Assembly: GCA_036023115.1 (NCBI GenBank)
Contig: JAYKKT010000074.1
Coordinates: 8,733,501 to 8,797,500, forward strand
Direction of reading: 5' to 3'
Source of the DNA: Brasenia schreberi
Lineage: Eukaryota > Streptophyta > Magnoliopsida > Nymphaeales > Cabombaceae
DNA: 64,000 nt
Of the stretch, positions 43,276 to 55,597 are shown one piece after another; the first letter of the stretch is position 1, and the number at the start of each line of letters is the position of its first letter. A program made the position numbers and the translations under genes. The notes under the pieces are model-generated. The model searched no databases, was not told the origin of the DNA, and saw only the letters and a list, made by a program, of their open reading frames with translations.

Positions 43276-46200
43276 AACGAAACTGTGCTGCGATTTTGCA
43301 AACACAGGGAGACAGCAGGTCGAAACTCGAAGCATCTGCCTGTGTCGGCAGCACTGGAATTCCTGCCCTTCCCAGGATATGTCCTCAAATAAGTCAGGTT
43401 TCATTTTTTGGAACTTACACATGCTATTTCTTGGCATGCAAGTGAATAATCTTAGAGGAGAAACATGTATGCCAAAGTGGGCCCCATCCTTCTACCACCC
43501 ACTTTCCTAATCCTAATAAGAGGTAATGGCTTGGCATGATAGTTTCCTTCAGTAGCATTCTACATGTTAACCAAAGTGCTGAACATGATATGTATTGGCT
43601 TCCAAGCGTTGTTGCGCATTCTCCCTTGATAGCACCCGGAATTTATCTTCTGCTAACTATTGCTGCTATACTCAATGGCCGACCTACTCATGGGCAAATT
43701 TGACAGCCGCCTCACCAGAAATATGACTAATCTTGAAAAAAGAAAATCTGTGGGCTGTCTGAACTTTTTGAAATTTTTATGAAAAGCCTCAATTTTTTGA
43801 AAATTTTGTGAACAGCCTCATATGAGTTTCATCGTACTGAAGTGAGCCTCACCTCAGAAAATTTTCTAGGTCGACCACTGGAAGTGCTATCTTACAAGCT
43901 TTCTCTTGAATGTGACCCACCAACCTCGGTGGTCAGCAAGGTTAAGCTGCAAGAGGAAAGATATGCAGCCATGTGAATGGCACAAAAGATTGGGTGTTGG
44001 CAAACCAATAAAACGCCCAATATATTCTGAGTTTTTGGTATGAGCTGCAGTACCTGATAGCAGAGATCCCAAAGATAGCCTTTGCAGTGCAAACCAGACT
44101 TATCACTGTTCATTGTAATCTATTTTTCTCATTACGGATAATCAGTTATTCATGGTCAGTGTTAGATTCAGGGAGTCACACGATGAGCCAAACCATGAGG
44201 TGAAAATACAAGCAATGAGCAGATCATTGATGGCGATCAGGGTTGATTGGCGAATTATCAGCTATAGGAATTTGATTTTCTAGCTCGATTGCAGATCAAA
44301 AGTTGCAACCAAACGGGTAGAATTTACTCACTTGTACGTATAAATGCACATTTCTTACCATACCCTGGGAAATTAGATCTTGCAGATTCCGGATAGCTTG
44401 TCACGGACCGAATTTTTCAAATTAATTTTTCAAAACTCGGTTCACCCGTGATGGCAAGAATCACCGAATGATTCTTTCAGCCTCTGTTCCGGAACGTGTT
44501 TGCGTGACTACAAACGTTCCTCTTCAGCGGAAGGCTCTCCGGATACTCCTTGGCTACTTGATCTACTCGAATCACCAGCCCTTAACAGTGGGAGTGTAGG
44601 AACGGAGTACCAGCTCCTTTGATCTCCATGCCTCTGGTGTGACGAACCTTACTTAGCACACACATACCATACCAATTGCATACACACAGTTTACAGAAAT
44701 GGGACTGCACACAATGTATCACACGGTTCACACTTACAACAGGGGTTTACTAGTTGGTTAAGGTTCTCACCGGAACTTTAGCAGAAAATGATTCTCGCCT
44801 AACTAGCTGGGTAACACACGTTTACACACACACGCCCAAAGAAATGGTTGCTGCTGCTAGTTCCTCCTTGCCACAGAATCCCGTGTTTAACCCATTGAGA
44901 AGATTTTGCAGTCCAAAGTCACCCATCAGGAGTCCAAGACAACCTGAAAAGTTTGTGTTCGTGTCCAACACAAATTGGATCAGGTTGTGTAAGAGTTGAA
45001 CTGTAGTCGACACAAATTTGGAATGCCATTTCACCGTCCATTCAAAGTTGATAATGAATAATCGGATTCCCTTTTTCCCGGACAAGATTGACACCCCACT
45101 GTCGGGGGTCCAATCCTTTTGTCAAAGCATGGCTGATTGGCGGCTGCTCATTGTTTACTTGTCCCGAGTCAGAGCCTACATTTAGTTGAGTGAGGTAGGT
45201 GCACCAACCTAAGCCATCCGTACCCATGCAATATATATAGTGATTGGATCTTCTTCAACTTTTGACACTTGCAACTCAAAGAATGCCTTTTACACATTTC
45301 CAAACCTCTTTTAAAATTTTTTAAGTTACCCATGAACGAACACGTTAGAAGCCGTGGGTTTGATCCAATTTTCGTGTATTAGAGAAAAAGAGAGAAAGAG
45401 TTGTCAAGTAGGTGAGATGTATAAATAGACCATGGCAAAGTAAATGTACTTTGTATTTTTTTCAAACAATTTTTAATTTGACAGTCAGAATTGATGTGAG
45501 AGTATGCAATGAATAGAAATCTACAACCTTTCATTATATATTTAAATATATAGAGAGATGCTAAAACCCTTATATGTTAACAAATTCAAATAAATCTCAA
45601 TTATTTGAGATTTGAATCTCTAAACTAAAATGTATATATACTTTTTATAGGTACACTTTATTTGCATGAATAATTTTGTTTTTAAATTTTAAATCGATAA
45701 ATGATTGAGATTTGTTTGAATTTGTTAGCACGTAAGAGTGTTAGCAATAGTGTGTGTGCATGTACATGCATGTGTGTGTTTTGGATGACCATGAGTACAA
45801 CCCGGTGGAGCTTTCTAAATTCTAAGGCTTAAGGTACCAAGTATTTAAAACTCAAACCTATTTTTACCAGCTTCCTTTATCAAACTTTTCGTAGTTACCT
45901 TCTCCATGATCTAGTTGTTATCAGTGACAATTTGAGAGTGACATGATAACACAGGACACACACAATCCAACAATTAGTGTGGTCACGCCTACTAACAGTA
46001 AAAGGAAAACCAGGTTGTGTTTGGGTTGTCATGCTTTTAGCACAAACACGAAATGTACGACTCGAAACATGAATTTGCTGGCACTTCAGGACACCATACA
46101 AAAGCATTATGCGAAGGGTCTTTCTTCGCGTTCCACCAATCCGAGAACAAAAATCTAATCGTGTACTGTTTGGGTTGTCCTGTCCTTGATGCGAACGCCA

Positions 46201-47716
46201 ACACGAATTTACTGACACTTCGCGTTTGATCTTTTCTGAACTCAAATAGTTGCCCAACTTGGTGAGTCGGACAAAACTTGTTTGTTGTCCGGCTCGTGAC
46301 TTGCAAGTCATCTTGGATAACTTAGACTATGGTGTTCTATATATGAATGTATAAATTATAAATGATATTGTAAATTTAAGTAGTTAATAATATGCTATAG
46401 CATGTTATAGTGTATTTGTGACTTGAGGACTGTTATAACGCCTGGTTTTTAATGATTAACTCAACAAAACCTCAATAGTGCCACTAACAATACTATAGCG
46501 GACCACTATATATTGTGATACAACTAACCATTATATTTAATATAGCGGATACAATGGATCAACCTTAAATAAATTTTATTTAAGTCACTTTCCAGTTTAG
46601 ATATGATTAATTTTATTTGCTTGCTCTTAGCTTCGTATAGGTTTCATAACTCTTTTTAGAGCAACTGAAATGAAAATTTTCAGTTACTAAACCATCAGTG
46701 GTGTTAAAGACATCAAAATGGACGAGCCAGAGAATCCTGACTCATATTTGAAGTCGAGCTGAGTGATCCAACACGTCTAGCTTTGGGGCCGTGGATCACA
46801 TGCTTGTTGTTTATTGGATCGGATTTATAAGACCCGATCCAAATCACCTGGAAAAAGTTAGGGTTTACAAACAGGTTTGACAAGATTTATGCAAAGCAGC
46901 ATCTCACCACCTTCTCACCTACGTCTGCAATATGCATGACGCGCCAATGACATGCTGGGTGGGTAATGCTCTGCCAAAACCGCCACTATTATTTTCTTCT
47001 CTAGTTAGCGACTAAGGTAATTCTCTCTCTATTTCTCTCTTTCTAGTTTGTTAACTTTGTTTGGCAGTTTTATTGTTGGTGAATTAATATGTGCGTTGTG
47101 ATTTGTGGGTTATGGCATATTAAAACCTATAATTTTTTAGATCAATCATTATAAAATTTTTATTTTTTCTAATTATAAGATCATATTCTTGCTTTTGTTG
47201 GAGATCTTGTCATCTTGACTTTTCCTTTCAGATTTTAGATTTCTATCAATAGCTGCTAGGAAAGGCTGCAGCACTTAGTCCCAATGAATCACACACTAAT
47301 GATAGCATTTCTATCATGCCAAAATTATTGAGGGTGAACTTGTTATTAAAACAAGAAAGCAAACCAGGAATACTTAAGCAAAATTAAGTTCTTGCAAACA
47401 AAATATATCCAGTAACAATCGACTTGGTTATGTTTGAGCCATTTTCTACCGTTATCTGAATTCATTCGAAGAAACTTTACTTTTTTTATGATGGAGAGTC
47501 CAAAGACAGATCCACTTAATTACTCAAATCTTGCTCCCTATTATATGGGCGAGGCCCGTCCAAAAATGTGTGACCCGGCCCATAACGATATCTCTAGTTG
47601 GTGGTGTTTTTTGCGACATTATCACTGAGGGGTGTGAACCATATGAATCTAGTGATAAATGCGAGAGGGGAAGAAAAAAACTACCGCGCAGACCAGAGTG
47701 TAGAGAGTGTAGGGTG
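43276..47716. other. DPE1-FolD intergenic region
   Basis: DPE1 3' UTR sequence runs into gene-free DNA. Around 44390-45230 a less AT-rich block looks like worn transposon or LTR DNA, but I find no protein, LTR partner or TSD. 46246-46380 is a repeat shared with DPE1 intron 14. Small open frames elsewhere lack domains. Confidence 0.55.
46246..46380. repeat. dispersed repeat shared with 33500-33640
   Basis: gttgcccaacttggtgagt, gacaaaacttgtttgttgtc, and cttgcaagtcat..ttggataactt match the DPE1 intron 14 segment in order. Confidence 0.7.
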
Positions 47717-47842
47717 ATGGCGTCCGATCAGCAGAACGGTAGCGAATATGGTTGTGTTATCATCGACGGAAAGGCCATAGCGAGTAAAATCCGGAGCGAA
47801 ATTGCCAAGGATGTGATTGATCTCTCAGAAAAATACGGCAAA
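47717..47842 (+). CDS. FOLD2: FolD exon 1
   Basis: 42 codons, MASDQQNGSEYGCVIIDGKA onward to SEKYGK, then gtgagg. The ATG starts the family-conserved N-terminus with no transit peptide. Phase 0. Confidence 0.9.
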
Positions 47843-49658
47843 GTGAGGCACACACATCTTCCTTTCCTTTTCGTTTTCGTCGAACGTTTGAGTTATATCT
47901 GTGTTTCCTTGTCTATTTTAGTGACCATTTTGATCAATTTGAGTCGATCCAAGAAAACCAAGATCCATTCTTTCTGTTCTTTCTGTTATTATGATTCAGA
48001 TGCTTGTAGAATTGGAAGACCAATAATTGGAATTGCTTTTTCTTGGAAAAAAGAGAGCTCTAGAATCAGGGTGTTTGTTCTTTATCGGTTTGACATTTGG
48101 TCATTTGGCATAAGATAATTTGCCACCTCTGGTTTGTTACATTGATCTAGTTTGTTGCTTTGTTGCATTAAACTGTTCCTTCTTATATGCATTATCTAGC
48201 AAGTGGTTTGTGCAGGACATACCCATTCTATGTTAAATAATGTCTTAGTATGCAACACGTTTAGTTTCCCGTGCCAGATGAAGCGAATCACTTCTACATA
48301 AAAAAGGAACTGTTGAAAGCATTTGTAGCTTAAATTAAGAAAAGGAAAGCCAATTAGAAGTGGTTACATGATATGGAGTTTAAACTGCATCATGACAAGT
48401 GACCATTGTCGTTTTAACATGTTGCACTAAGGTGCTCTAGCATTATGACTCTTACGTATCTTGTGCTTAGGAATTGAATATTGTATTGGAAAAGGTTACC
48501 AGAATTCGTGTCGACTTTTGTCCCTTTGGATGCACAGTGGTTGGAGGTGATATTGGAGAAAGCTCTTTCTTGTCTTAAATATGCTTTTGCTGACTTGTTA
48601 AAGGTAAACATTTTGCTCTATTGAATTCTCTATCCTGGTATAGCGGGTTGATCTTCACGTAGAAAATATTGTGGGCTAGAATAACCAACTTTACAATATT
48701 GAGTGAACTGCTGGAATGATATGCTGAGGCAAGCTCGCATGTCATGCATTACACATATATGTAGTTTGTCAAGGACAGTTAAGTACAGATCTGCTCTTGC
48801 TTCTGGAGTCTTCGCCAAACAGTCTCACCATTATCTTATGAAAAAAGAGTTTTCAAAACATTAGCTTTTATTCACGATCAAGTTGTTGATACTGTCAAGA
48901 GGTCAAAGATATTTTGAGGTGTGTACTTTAGGTTTAACAGAAAGGTACATGTCATGTCACACACGTCTTTTTCGTGCAACATATGCTTTTTCCTATAAGG
49001 TTCTTTTACAATTGTACTCGAGATATGTCTTGTGGTAAATAGTCACTTAGAGGATGTGATTATCATCTTGATATACTATTGTTTCTCTTTCGTGTGTGAT
49101 TTTATTTTCTTATGCCTTTCATTTTTCATAAATGATAATGCCAACTTCTTTTGCCTTTTTCTGCCCAACTGCATTTCCAACTTGTGCATCTAGTAGCAAC
49201 ATTTTTTTGTCACGTCATGCTACCACGAGAAAAACTTTTCCTACTATGATTCAACTCTAAAAGCACCATGATTCTTTTTTCCCTTGCGCTTGCTCTAATT
49301 TATTCGAGGATGGAACTCAGAGAAAATATGATGTTCTTTATTCTTGTTGTTGCATGAAATTATTTGACATACAATGGCTATGTCGCATTAGCATTAGGAA
49401 CCAGACAATATTGACACTTGTTTGTGTATGTTATACCTGTTGCCTTTTCGCAGAAGTGTTTCCGGTCTCTGTCCTCCTCCCTTCTGAGTACATTTTCATA
49501 TACTGCCATTTTATCCTGCTTGGTCAACAACTGTAGCTTAAGAAGTTCCTTCTTGATTTAATGGAAACCAATCATACATGACATTTTTCTATAGAGATTA
49601 CGTGGTCAACATTAACATACCAGAAACTAGCAGATCTAATATTGGTGCTATTCTCCAG

Positions 49659-49826
49659 GTACCTGGGCTTGCTGTTATCTTTGTAGGAACTGGGAAAGAC
49701 TCTCAAAGTTACTTAAACATGAAGAAGAAAGCATGTGTTGAGGTCGGCATCAAGTCATATATTGTTGAATTGCCAGAGGAAATATCCGAAGAAGAGCTAA
49801 TTGCAAAAGTTCATCAGAACAACATG
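49659..49826 (+). CDS. FOLD2: FolD exon 2 (3' end abnormal)
   Basis: Encodes VPGLAVIFVGTGKDSQSYLN onward to AKVHQNNM, then gtggta. The family normally continues with about five more residues (N-P-D-V-H) and one G before the intron; these are missing. Confidence 0.8.
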
Positions 49827-49855
49827 GTGGTATTACGTTGCTTTTGCTTATTCAT

Positions 49856-50020
49856 GCAACATGTTGCATTAATAACTTCTATTGTTTATTTTATCCAATT
49901 TATTTAAAAGTATATGTATATTTGCATACATTTTTTGCAACATGTTGCATTAATAACTTCTATTGTTTACTTATTTATTTGTCCAATTTATTTAAAAGTA
50001 TACATGCATATGCATATATC
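49856..50020. repeat. 81-bp tandem duplication in FolD intron 2
   Basis: gcaacatgttgcattaataa followed by cttctattgttta and tccaatttatttaaaagtat occurs at 49856 and again at 49937. It begins only about 30 bp past the abnormal exon 2 donor. Confidence 0.88.
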
Positions 50021-50547
50021 TTTTATGAACTAGCAAGCAATGTACCAAATTTTCAAATTTCCATATCTAGATAAAATTGGCTTAACAAGGAAAGGTCTCA
50101 TCCAAATACTTTTGAGCTTATTACAGAATACTTACATATTTTATACGCAAACATTTAACAGGAAGCCAAAGTTTTCCATTGAATGACTTGATTTGATATG
50201 ATCTCAGACTGGACAATCTTATCTTGATAACTGGTTGCCATATAAGAGAAAACACCTGTAATCATTCCTAAGGCATATCATGGGGCATTCATATGTATGC
50301 TAATTGAAATGCGAGAACAAGAGTGAGGGAGGACTTCACTCAGCTAATAATATAGTAAAGAAAAATAGAGAAAAAGTACCTTGATATTCCTGTACTGTTC
50401 ACCAATGACCACCTGTAAAGATGCTTCTGTTTTGTTTTGTTTGTTTCTAGTTAAATTGCTTATTTGCAGCCTTATGTGTGAAGCACTTATAGGCAAAACA
50501 GAATGTTGAATTTGTTCATCACAAACTTTTCTTTATTGAATATTCAG

Positions 50548-50704
50548 GAATACTTGTCCAGCTTCCCTTGCCTAAACATATAAATGAGGAGAAAGTCTTG
50601 AGCGAAATAAGTATTGATAAGGATGTTGATGGGTTTCATCCATTAAATATTGGCAAACTTGCAATGAAAGGCAGAGAACCCTTATTTCAGCCTGCACCCC
50701 AAAG
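50548..50704 (+). CDS. FOLD2: FolD exon 3 (one base short)
   Basis: Begins gaatacttg, so the first codon GGA needs a G from exon 2. Encodes [14 protein letters not shown] through [20 protein letters not shown], then PLFQP. The sequence cct-gca-ccc-caa-ag lacks one T compared with the expected P-C-T-P-K coding order. Confidence 0.82.
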
Positions 50705-50894
50705 GTATTGCATGCTTAAAATAGGAAAATAGTGTATTATTTCTATTTTTTTATTTGAGATGCAAGTCTCGTCTTTTTCACCTATAATCAAGGTAGTAAA
50801 TATTCATTATTTAGTAAAAATGCACTTGGGTATCTTGGATCCTCATAAAATTTTAATGTTCTACTAAAAAGTAGGGATTCACCATTTTTTACAG

Positions 50895-51107
50895 GGATGC
50901 CTTGAATTGCTATCTAGGAGCGGAGTCTCCATAAAAAACAAAAAAGCGGTTGTTGTTGGACGCAGTAACATAGTTGGGCTGCCAGCGGCTTTGATGCTTC
51001 TCAAAGCTGATGCGACTGTGACAATTGTTCACTCCCATACTCGTGATCCTGAAGGCATTGTTCGTGAAGCTGATATTGTCATAGCTGCTGCTGGGCAGGC
51101 AACGATG
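50895..51107 (+). CDS. FOLD2: FolD exon 4
   Basis: 71 codons, GCLELLSRSGVSIKNKKAVV through READIVIAAAGQATM. Contains the NADP-binding GRSNIVGLP and the HSHTRDPE segment. Phase 0 at both ends. Confidence 0.92.
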
Positions 51108-51646
51108 GTATGCTATTAACATGGTTTGACAATTCTTTCATAAAATTCCACCATGAAATGCTTCAGTGTCTTTTGGACTGCAGGCAGACATTATCCTACA
51201 TTGTTGAAAAATCAAAATTTTCAAGACTTCAGTGTTTATCCAGTCTTCAGCTCTCAACCCAATGTTATCTACCCATACAATCCAAGCAGTGCCTTGGTTT
51301 ATATGCCGTCATATTACTAGTCAAACCTGAAAATTAATTACACTGATAACTTCCCAAGATATATGTCATGAAATTCTTGTTTGTAGTTTACATATATAGT
51401 TGTATCTTTGCTTGATGGAAGCATCACGTGGTATTCCTGTGTCAACTACTGAATTTGAGGGTTCCCATGTAAATATTTTTATGATTTAATGACAAACACA
51501 ACCAATGGATGCATGTTTCAATACAGAATTAGCATTATTATTTGGTCAGTTTGCCATGAGGTCAGGGGATGTAGTCCTTTTGTAGCTTATTCTAGTATAA
51601 GCATGTTCAAGGAAATAATCCTCGGCATATCTCCCACAATGGTTTG

Positions 51647-53847
51647 GGGCGTCCCCGCCCATGTAAGGGATCACCCTTGCATTGCCGGTACAAAGCCCGG
51701 ATAAAGGAAGAGGGTTGTTGAGGCTTCTGACAGCCAGTGTAAAACTTCGTCGGATTTTTATAACATGGATTACAAAAATTATGAGCATTGCTTTGAGGCG
51801 TCCCCGCCTAGCGACGCGCTACAAAGCCCGAATATAGTGATAAGTAAGGGCTACTACATTTTTTGCCCGAATGTAGTGAATCAATTGCCGAGAGTGTTCT
51901 CACATCATGGACGGGTGTGGGTAAAGAAGTTTGTCCTGCTATATTGCCACCCGAATGTAGTGAATAATTTTCAGAGAGGGTCTCCGGCTCCGTATTTTGA
52001 ATATGGACGGATGCGGGGGGTAAGGAAGCTAATCCTAGATAATAAGATTCGTATTGGTTCTTGGAATATCGAAACATTATCCGGTAAGCTAATGGAGGTG
52101 GTAGATACTATGATTCGAAGAAAGATTCATATTCTATGTTTACAAGAGACAAAATGGGTTAGAGAAAAAGCAAATGAGATAGAGGATATAGGTTTTAAAT
52201 TATGGTAATCAGGTAAAGAAAAGGCTTGAAACCGAGTTGGTATTATTATAAATAAAGATTTAAAGTATAGTGTAGTAGACATACAACGATATGGTGACCG
52301 AATCATAACATTGAAATTAGTGTTAGGAGCTTAGGTTTTGAATATAGTTTGCGCTTATGCACCCCAAGTAGGACTAGAAGATAGTATAAAGACAACTTTT
52401 TGGGAAGAGTTAGATAAGGTGATTCAAAAGATTCCACAAAGGGAGATGATTTGTTTAGGAGGAGACTTAAATGGACATGTTGGTAAAGAGGCATTAGGAT
52501 ATCAAGGTATTCATGGAAACTTTGGTTTTGGGGATGTAAATGAGGAAGGTAGGGAGATTTTAAATTTTGCTATGGCATTTGATCTCTTTATAAGCCGACC
52601 CCGTCTAGTATGGGAAAAGGCTTAGTTGTTGTTGTTGTTGTTATCATTTGATCTCTTTATAGTCAATACAATCTTAAAAAAACGAGATGAACATTTAATT
52701 ACTTATAAGAGTGGCTTATCACAAACACAAATTGATTACTTATAGAACATTTTAGAGTAAAAAAGAAAGACCTTCACATGATATTTATTGATCTAGAAAA
52801 AGCTTATGATAGGGTACCGAGAGTGGTTCTTTGGAGAACTTAGGAAAAAAGAAGTATCACATTGACATACATTAACCTTATAAGAGACATGTACGATGGT
52901 GCAAAAACATGTGTGAGGACTCATGAAGGAACGATAGATTTCTTTGAAGTTAATATTGGGTTACATCAAGGATCAACTTTAAGTCCATACTTATTTATAA
53001 TGGTGATTGATGAGTTAACAAAACATATTCAAGATGAAGTACCTTGGTGTATGTTATTTGCAGATAACATTGTGTTAGTGGAGGAGTCTAAGGAAAAAGT
53101 TAATAGAAAATTAGAACTATGGAGAGAAACATTAGAAAGCAAAGGCCTCTGACTTAGTCGAACAAAGACAGAATGTAAGTTTGATCATTTGGTTACTTCA
53201 GAGGACATAGAAATTAAAATTGGCACACATTGCATCTCCCAAAAGCAAAGTTTTAAATACCTATGGTCAATTTTTCAGAGTGATGGAAGAATTGATGGAG
53301 ATGTTACACATAGAATTAATGCTGGTTGGTTAAGATGGAGAGGAGCATAAGGTATTCTTTGTGATAAGAAGATACCATTAAAGTTAATAGGTAAATATTA
53401 TAGAGCAGCAATTAGACCTGCCATGTTTTATGGTTCTGAGTGTTGGGCAGTTAATCATCATGTACAAAAATGTCTGTGACAGAAATGAAGATGTTGAGAT
53501 GGATGAGTGGTCATACAAGAAAAGACCGTATACATAATGAGGTTATTAGAAACAAATTAGGAGTGGCATCAATAGAGGATAAAATGAGAGAATATCGTTT
53601 AAGATGGTTTGGACATATAGAAAGAAGATCAAAAGAAGAACCTATAAGAAGGTATGAAAAACTAAATTTGGAAAGTATTAAAAGAGGTAGAGGACGACCA
53701 CAAAAGTGTTGAAAAGAAACAATAAAGAATGATCTAGCTTATTGTGAGTTAACTGCTAACATGACACGCGATAGGGATCTGTGGAAACAAAGAATCCATG
53801 TAGCCGACCCCGTCTAGTATGGGAAAAGGCTTAGTTGTTGTTGTTGT
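51647..53847 (+). mobile_element. RTE LINE copy 3, internally deleted (2201 bp), perfect 20-bp TSD
   Basis: Flanked by atatctcccacaatggtttg at 51627-51646 and 53848-53867, so both ends are exact: head gggcgtccccgcccatgtaa, tail (TTG)n. Endonuclease sequence (about 52030-52740) joins directly to mid-RT (from 52742), deleting the linker and early RT. Stops occur in both parts. It carries a nested 52-bp RTE tail at 52593. It lies in FolD intron 4, same strand. Confidence 0.93.
52593..52644 (+). mobile_element. 52-bp RTE tail inside RTE copy 3, 17-bp TSD
   Basis: agccgaccccgtctagtatg then ggaaaaggcttag and (TTG)n, flanked by catttgatctctttata at 52576-52592 and 52645-52661. A second example of an extremely short retroposed tail. 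Confidence 0.92.
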
Positions 53848-54632
53848 ATATCTCCCACAATGGTTTGATATTCCCTGAATTTTGCAATAAGGTGTCCACT
53901 TCATGACTGTTGAGTGGCACTTATGCGTACATGAGCAGCTGATAACTATCTTTGTGCACAGAGATTCACCATGTTCGTTTTTCATTCTTATGCTTCGTCT
54001 CAACATGGTCATTTTCCTTCACCTGAAGGTTTTATTAAAGTTGTAGTAGTTCTGATTTGATTTTGTGGTTCATTCTCAGCCTTCTATTGTGTCGATTAAT
54101 TGGTGTCAGGCAATGTCTCCTTTCATGTTTACTTGTAATATTTGATAAATTTGGTCTTGTTCCTGGAAAACTGTCAGTTGTGGTATAGGTGCATAGTTTC
54201 CTCAAAATGCTGAGTTACTCCAGATGCAGTTGCCCTCATATGCTCAAAATCATCCAAGTATGGAAGGGAAAACAGTGGTACTATGCACGTCTTCATGTTG
54301 TTGCCACTAACTTATTCTATTCTATTTGGAGTGATGGCAGTGATTGATCTCGAATCTTTGATGAAACGTGTGAATATGTGATTGATCTCGAATCTTTGAT
54401 GAAACTTGTGAATATGCACCACTGCATTGAGAAAGTTGGACCTTTGCATTTTCTAGTTTATCTCAAATCATAATAAGCAATGTGGTGCTCGCATTGAACT
54501 CATGGAATACACAATTAAAAGTTCACACTTTAGGGATGCTGGCGGCTTGCTTCTTGGGGAACTCTCCTTCGGTTTGCTCTTTGTCATTTTATGGTTCTAT
54601 CACGTTAATGTTTTCATTATTCGCCCTTGTAG

Positions 54633-54863
54633 ATCAAAGGTAACTGGCTCAAACCAGGTGCTGCAGTCATTGACATTGGAACAAATGCTGTCGATGATCC
54701 AAGTAAGAAGACGGGTTATCGCCTTGTTGGAGATGTTGATTTTGATGAAGCAAAGAAGGTTGCAGGATGGTTGACCCCTGTTCCGGGTGGTATCGGACCC
54801 ATGGTCTTCACCATGTTGCTCAAGAATACGTTGGATGGTGCCATACGCAAGATCAAAATTTGA
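54633..54863 (+). CDS. FOLD2: FolD exon 5 (terminal)
   Basis: [20 protein letters not shown] through [19 protein letters not shown] and [10 protein letters not shown], then [19 protein letters not shown] and TGA. Full family C-terminus. Confidence 0.92.
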   Translation: MKGNWLKPGAAVIDIGTNAVDDPSKKTGYRLVGDVDFDEAKKVAGWLTPVPGGIGPMVFTMLLKNTLDGAIRKIKI

Positions 54864-55194
54864 TCGTGGATTGAGCCATATTGAAGATCATGATTTGATG
54901 ATGGATGGCGCTCTCATGGTCTCAAGTCCTTTTCTTTGATATTCTCCGCTTGCAAAGTGGTTCTGTTTGTTTAGAAAACAAACACTGCATTCTGAAGTTT
55001 GTATTTTGTACGAGATGGCAAACCAGTTGTGTTTATGTTGTATTGCTATTAATGCTTTTGATGTTCCAAGCAACTTGAGTTAACTATGGATGACTCGTCG
55101 AATGCAGTACCCTGGTGTTTGCTGGCATCCTTGATATAGTTACACTATTTCAGCACACTGGTGTTTGCTGGCAACTCAGGCTTACATGGTTCAA

Positions 55195-55345
55195 ACTTTT
55201 CCTTCCCTATTAGCAAGCTTGGTTTGGGCAGGTATCTACCAGATATGCATGCCCTTAAGTATCGAACTCATGACCTTCACATCCAAGGTTCTTTTCAGTT
55301 GAAGCCTTAGCCCAGTGGCTTAATAATGCACCTGCCTTAACATAG
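55195..55345 (-). mobile_element. possible tRNA-derived SINE
   Basis: The reverse complement contains ttaagccactgggctaagg and, about 40 bp on, atgagttcgatact, reminiscent of polymerase III A and B boxes of plant SINEs. No TSD or tail is confirmed. Confidence 0.25.
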
Positions 55346-55535
55346 AAAAGTGACTTTTGGGGTAAACTTGCAAACTTGATCGACTAACGCTACGATGGAA
55401 TTTCACTAATCCTTTAGGATATATATATATTTATTTATTTATATTTATATTTATATTTATATTATATCTTTTCTAATTACATATATGCATTTTTTTAATT
55501 ATATGTGTATATATGTATATATAGATATATGAATG

Positions 55536-55538
<3 letters not shown>

Positions 55539-55593
<55 letters not shown>
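55539..55593. repeat. (AT)n microsatellite
   Basis: A run of tatata of about 55 bp within a wider AT-rich block with ttatatttatat repeats (55428-55600). Confidence 0.93.

Positions 55594-55597
<4 letters not shown>

Larger units (their letters stand above)
47717..54863 (+). pseudogene. FOLD2: bifunctional methylene-THF dehydrogenase/cyclohydrolase (FolD), 5 exons, probably frame-broken
   Basis: FolD oxidises 5,10-methylene-THF to methenyl-THF with NADP+ and hydrolyses it to 10-formyl-THF. With no N-terminal extension this resembles a cytosolic plant form. Exons: 47717-47842, 49659-49826, 50548-50704, 50895-51107, 54633-54863. Conserved blocks: SYLNMKKKA (catalytic Tyr/Lys), [34 protein letters not shown] (NADP loop) and PVPGGIGPM. 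Two lesions affect frame. The 3' end of exon 2 lacks residues equivalent to N-P-D-V-H and is in phase 0, while exon 3 needs phase 1. Exon 3 lacks one base within P-C-T-P-K. The usual GPMTVAML is GPMVFTML. Intron 4 holds an RTE copy. It is either a recent pseudogene or has sequence errors; a functional paralogue may exist. The symbol is by resemblance. Confidence 0.8.

Noticed and set aside
44390..45230. Possible solo LTR of an unknown retrotransposon
   Set aside because: The composition differs from its surroundings but I find no paired terminal repeat, TSD, primer site or protein.
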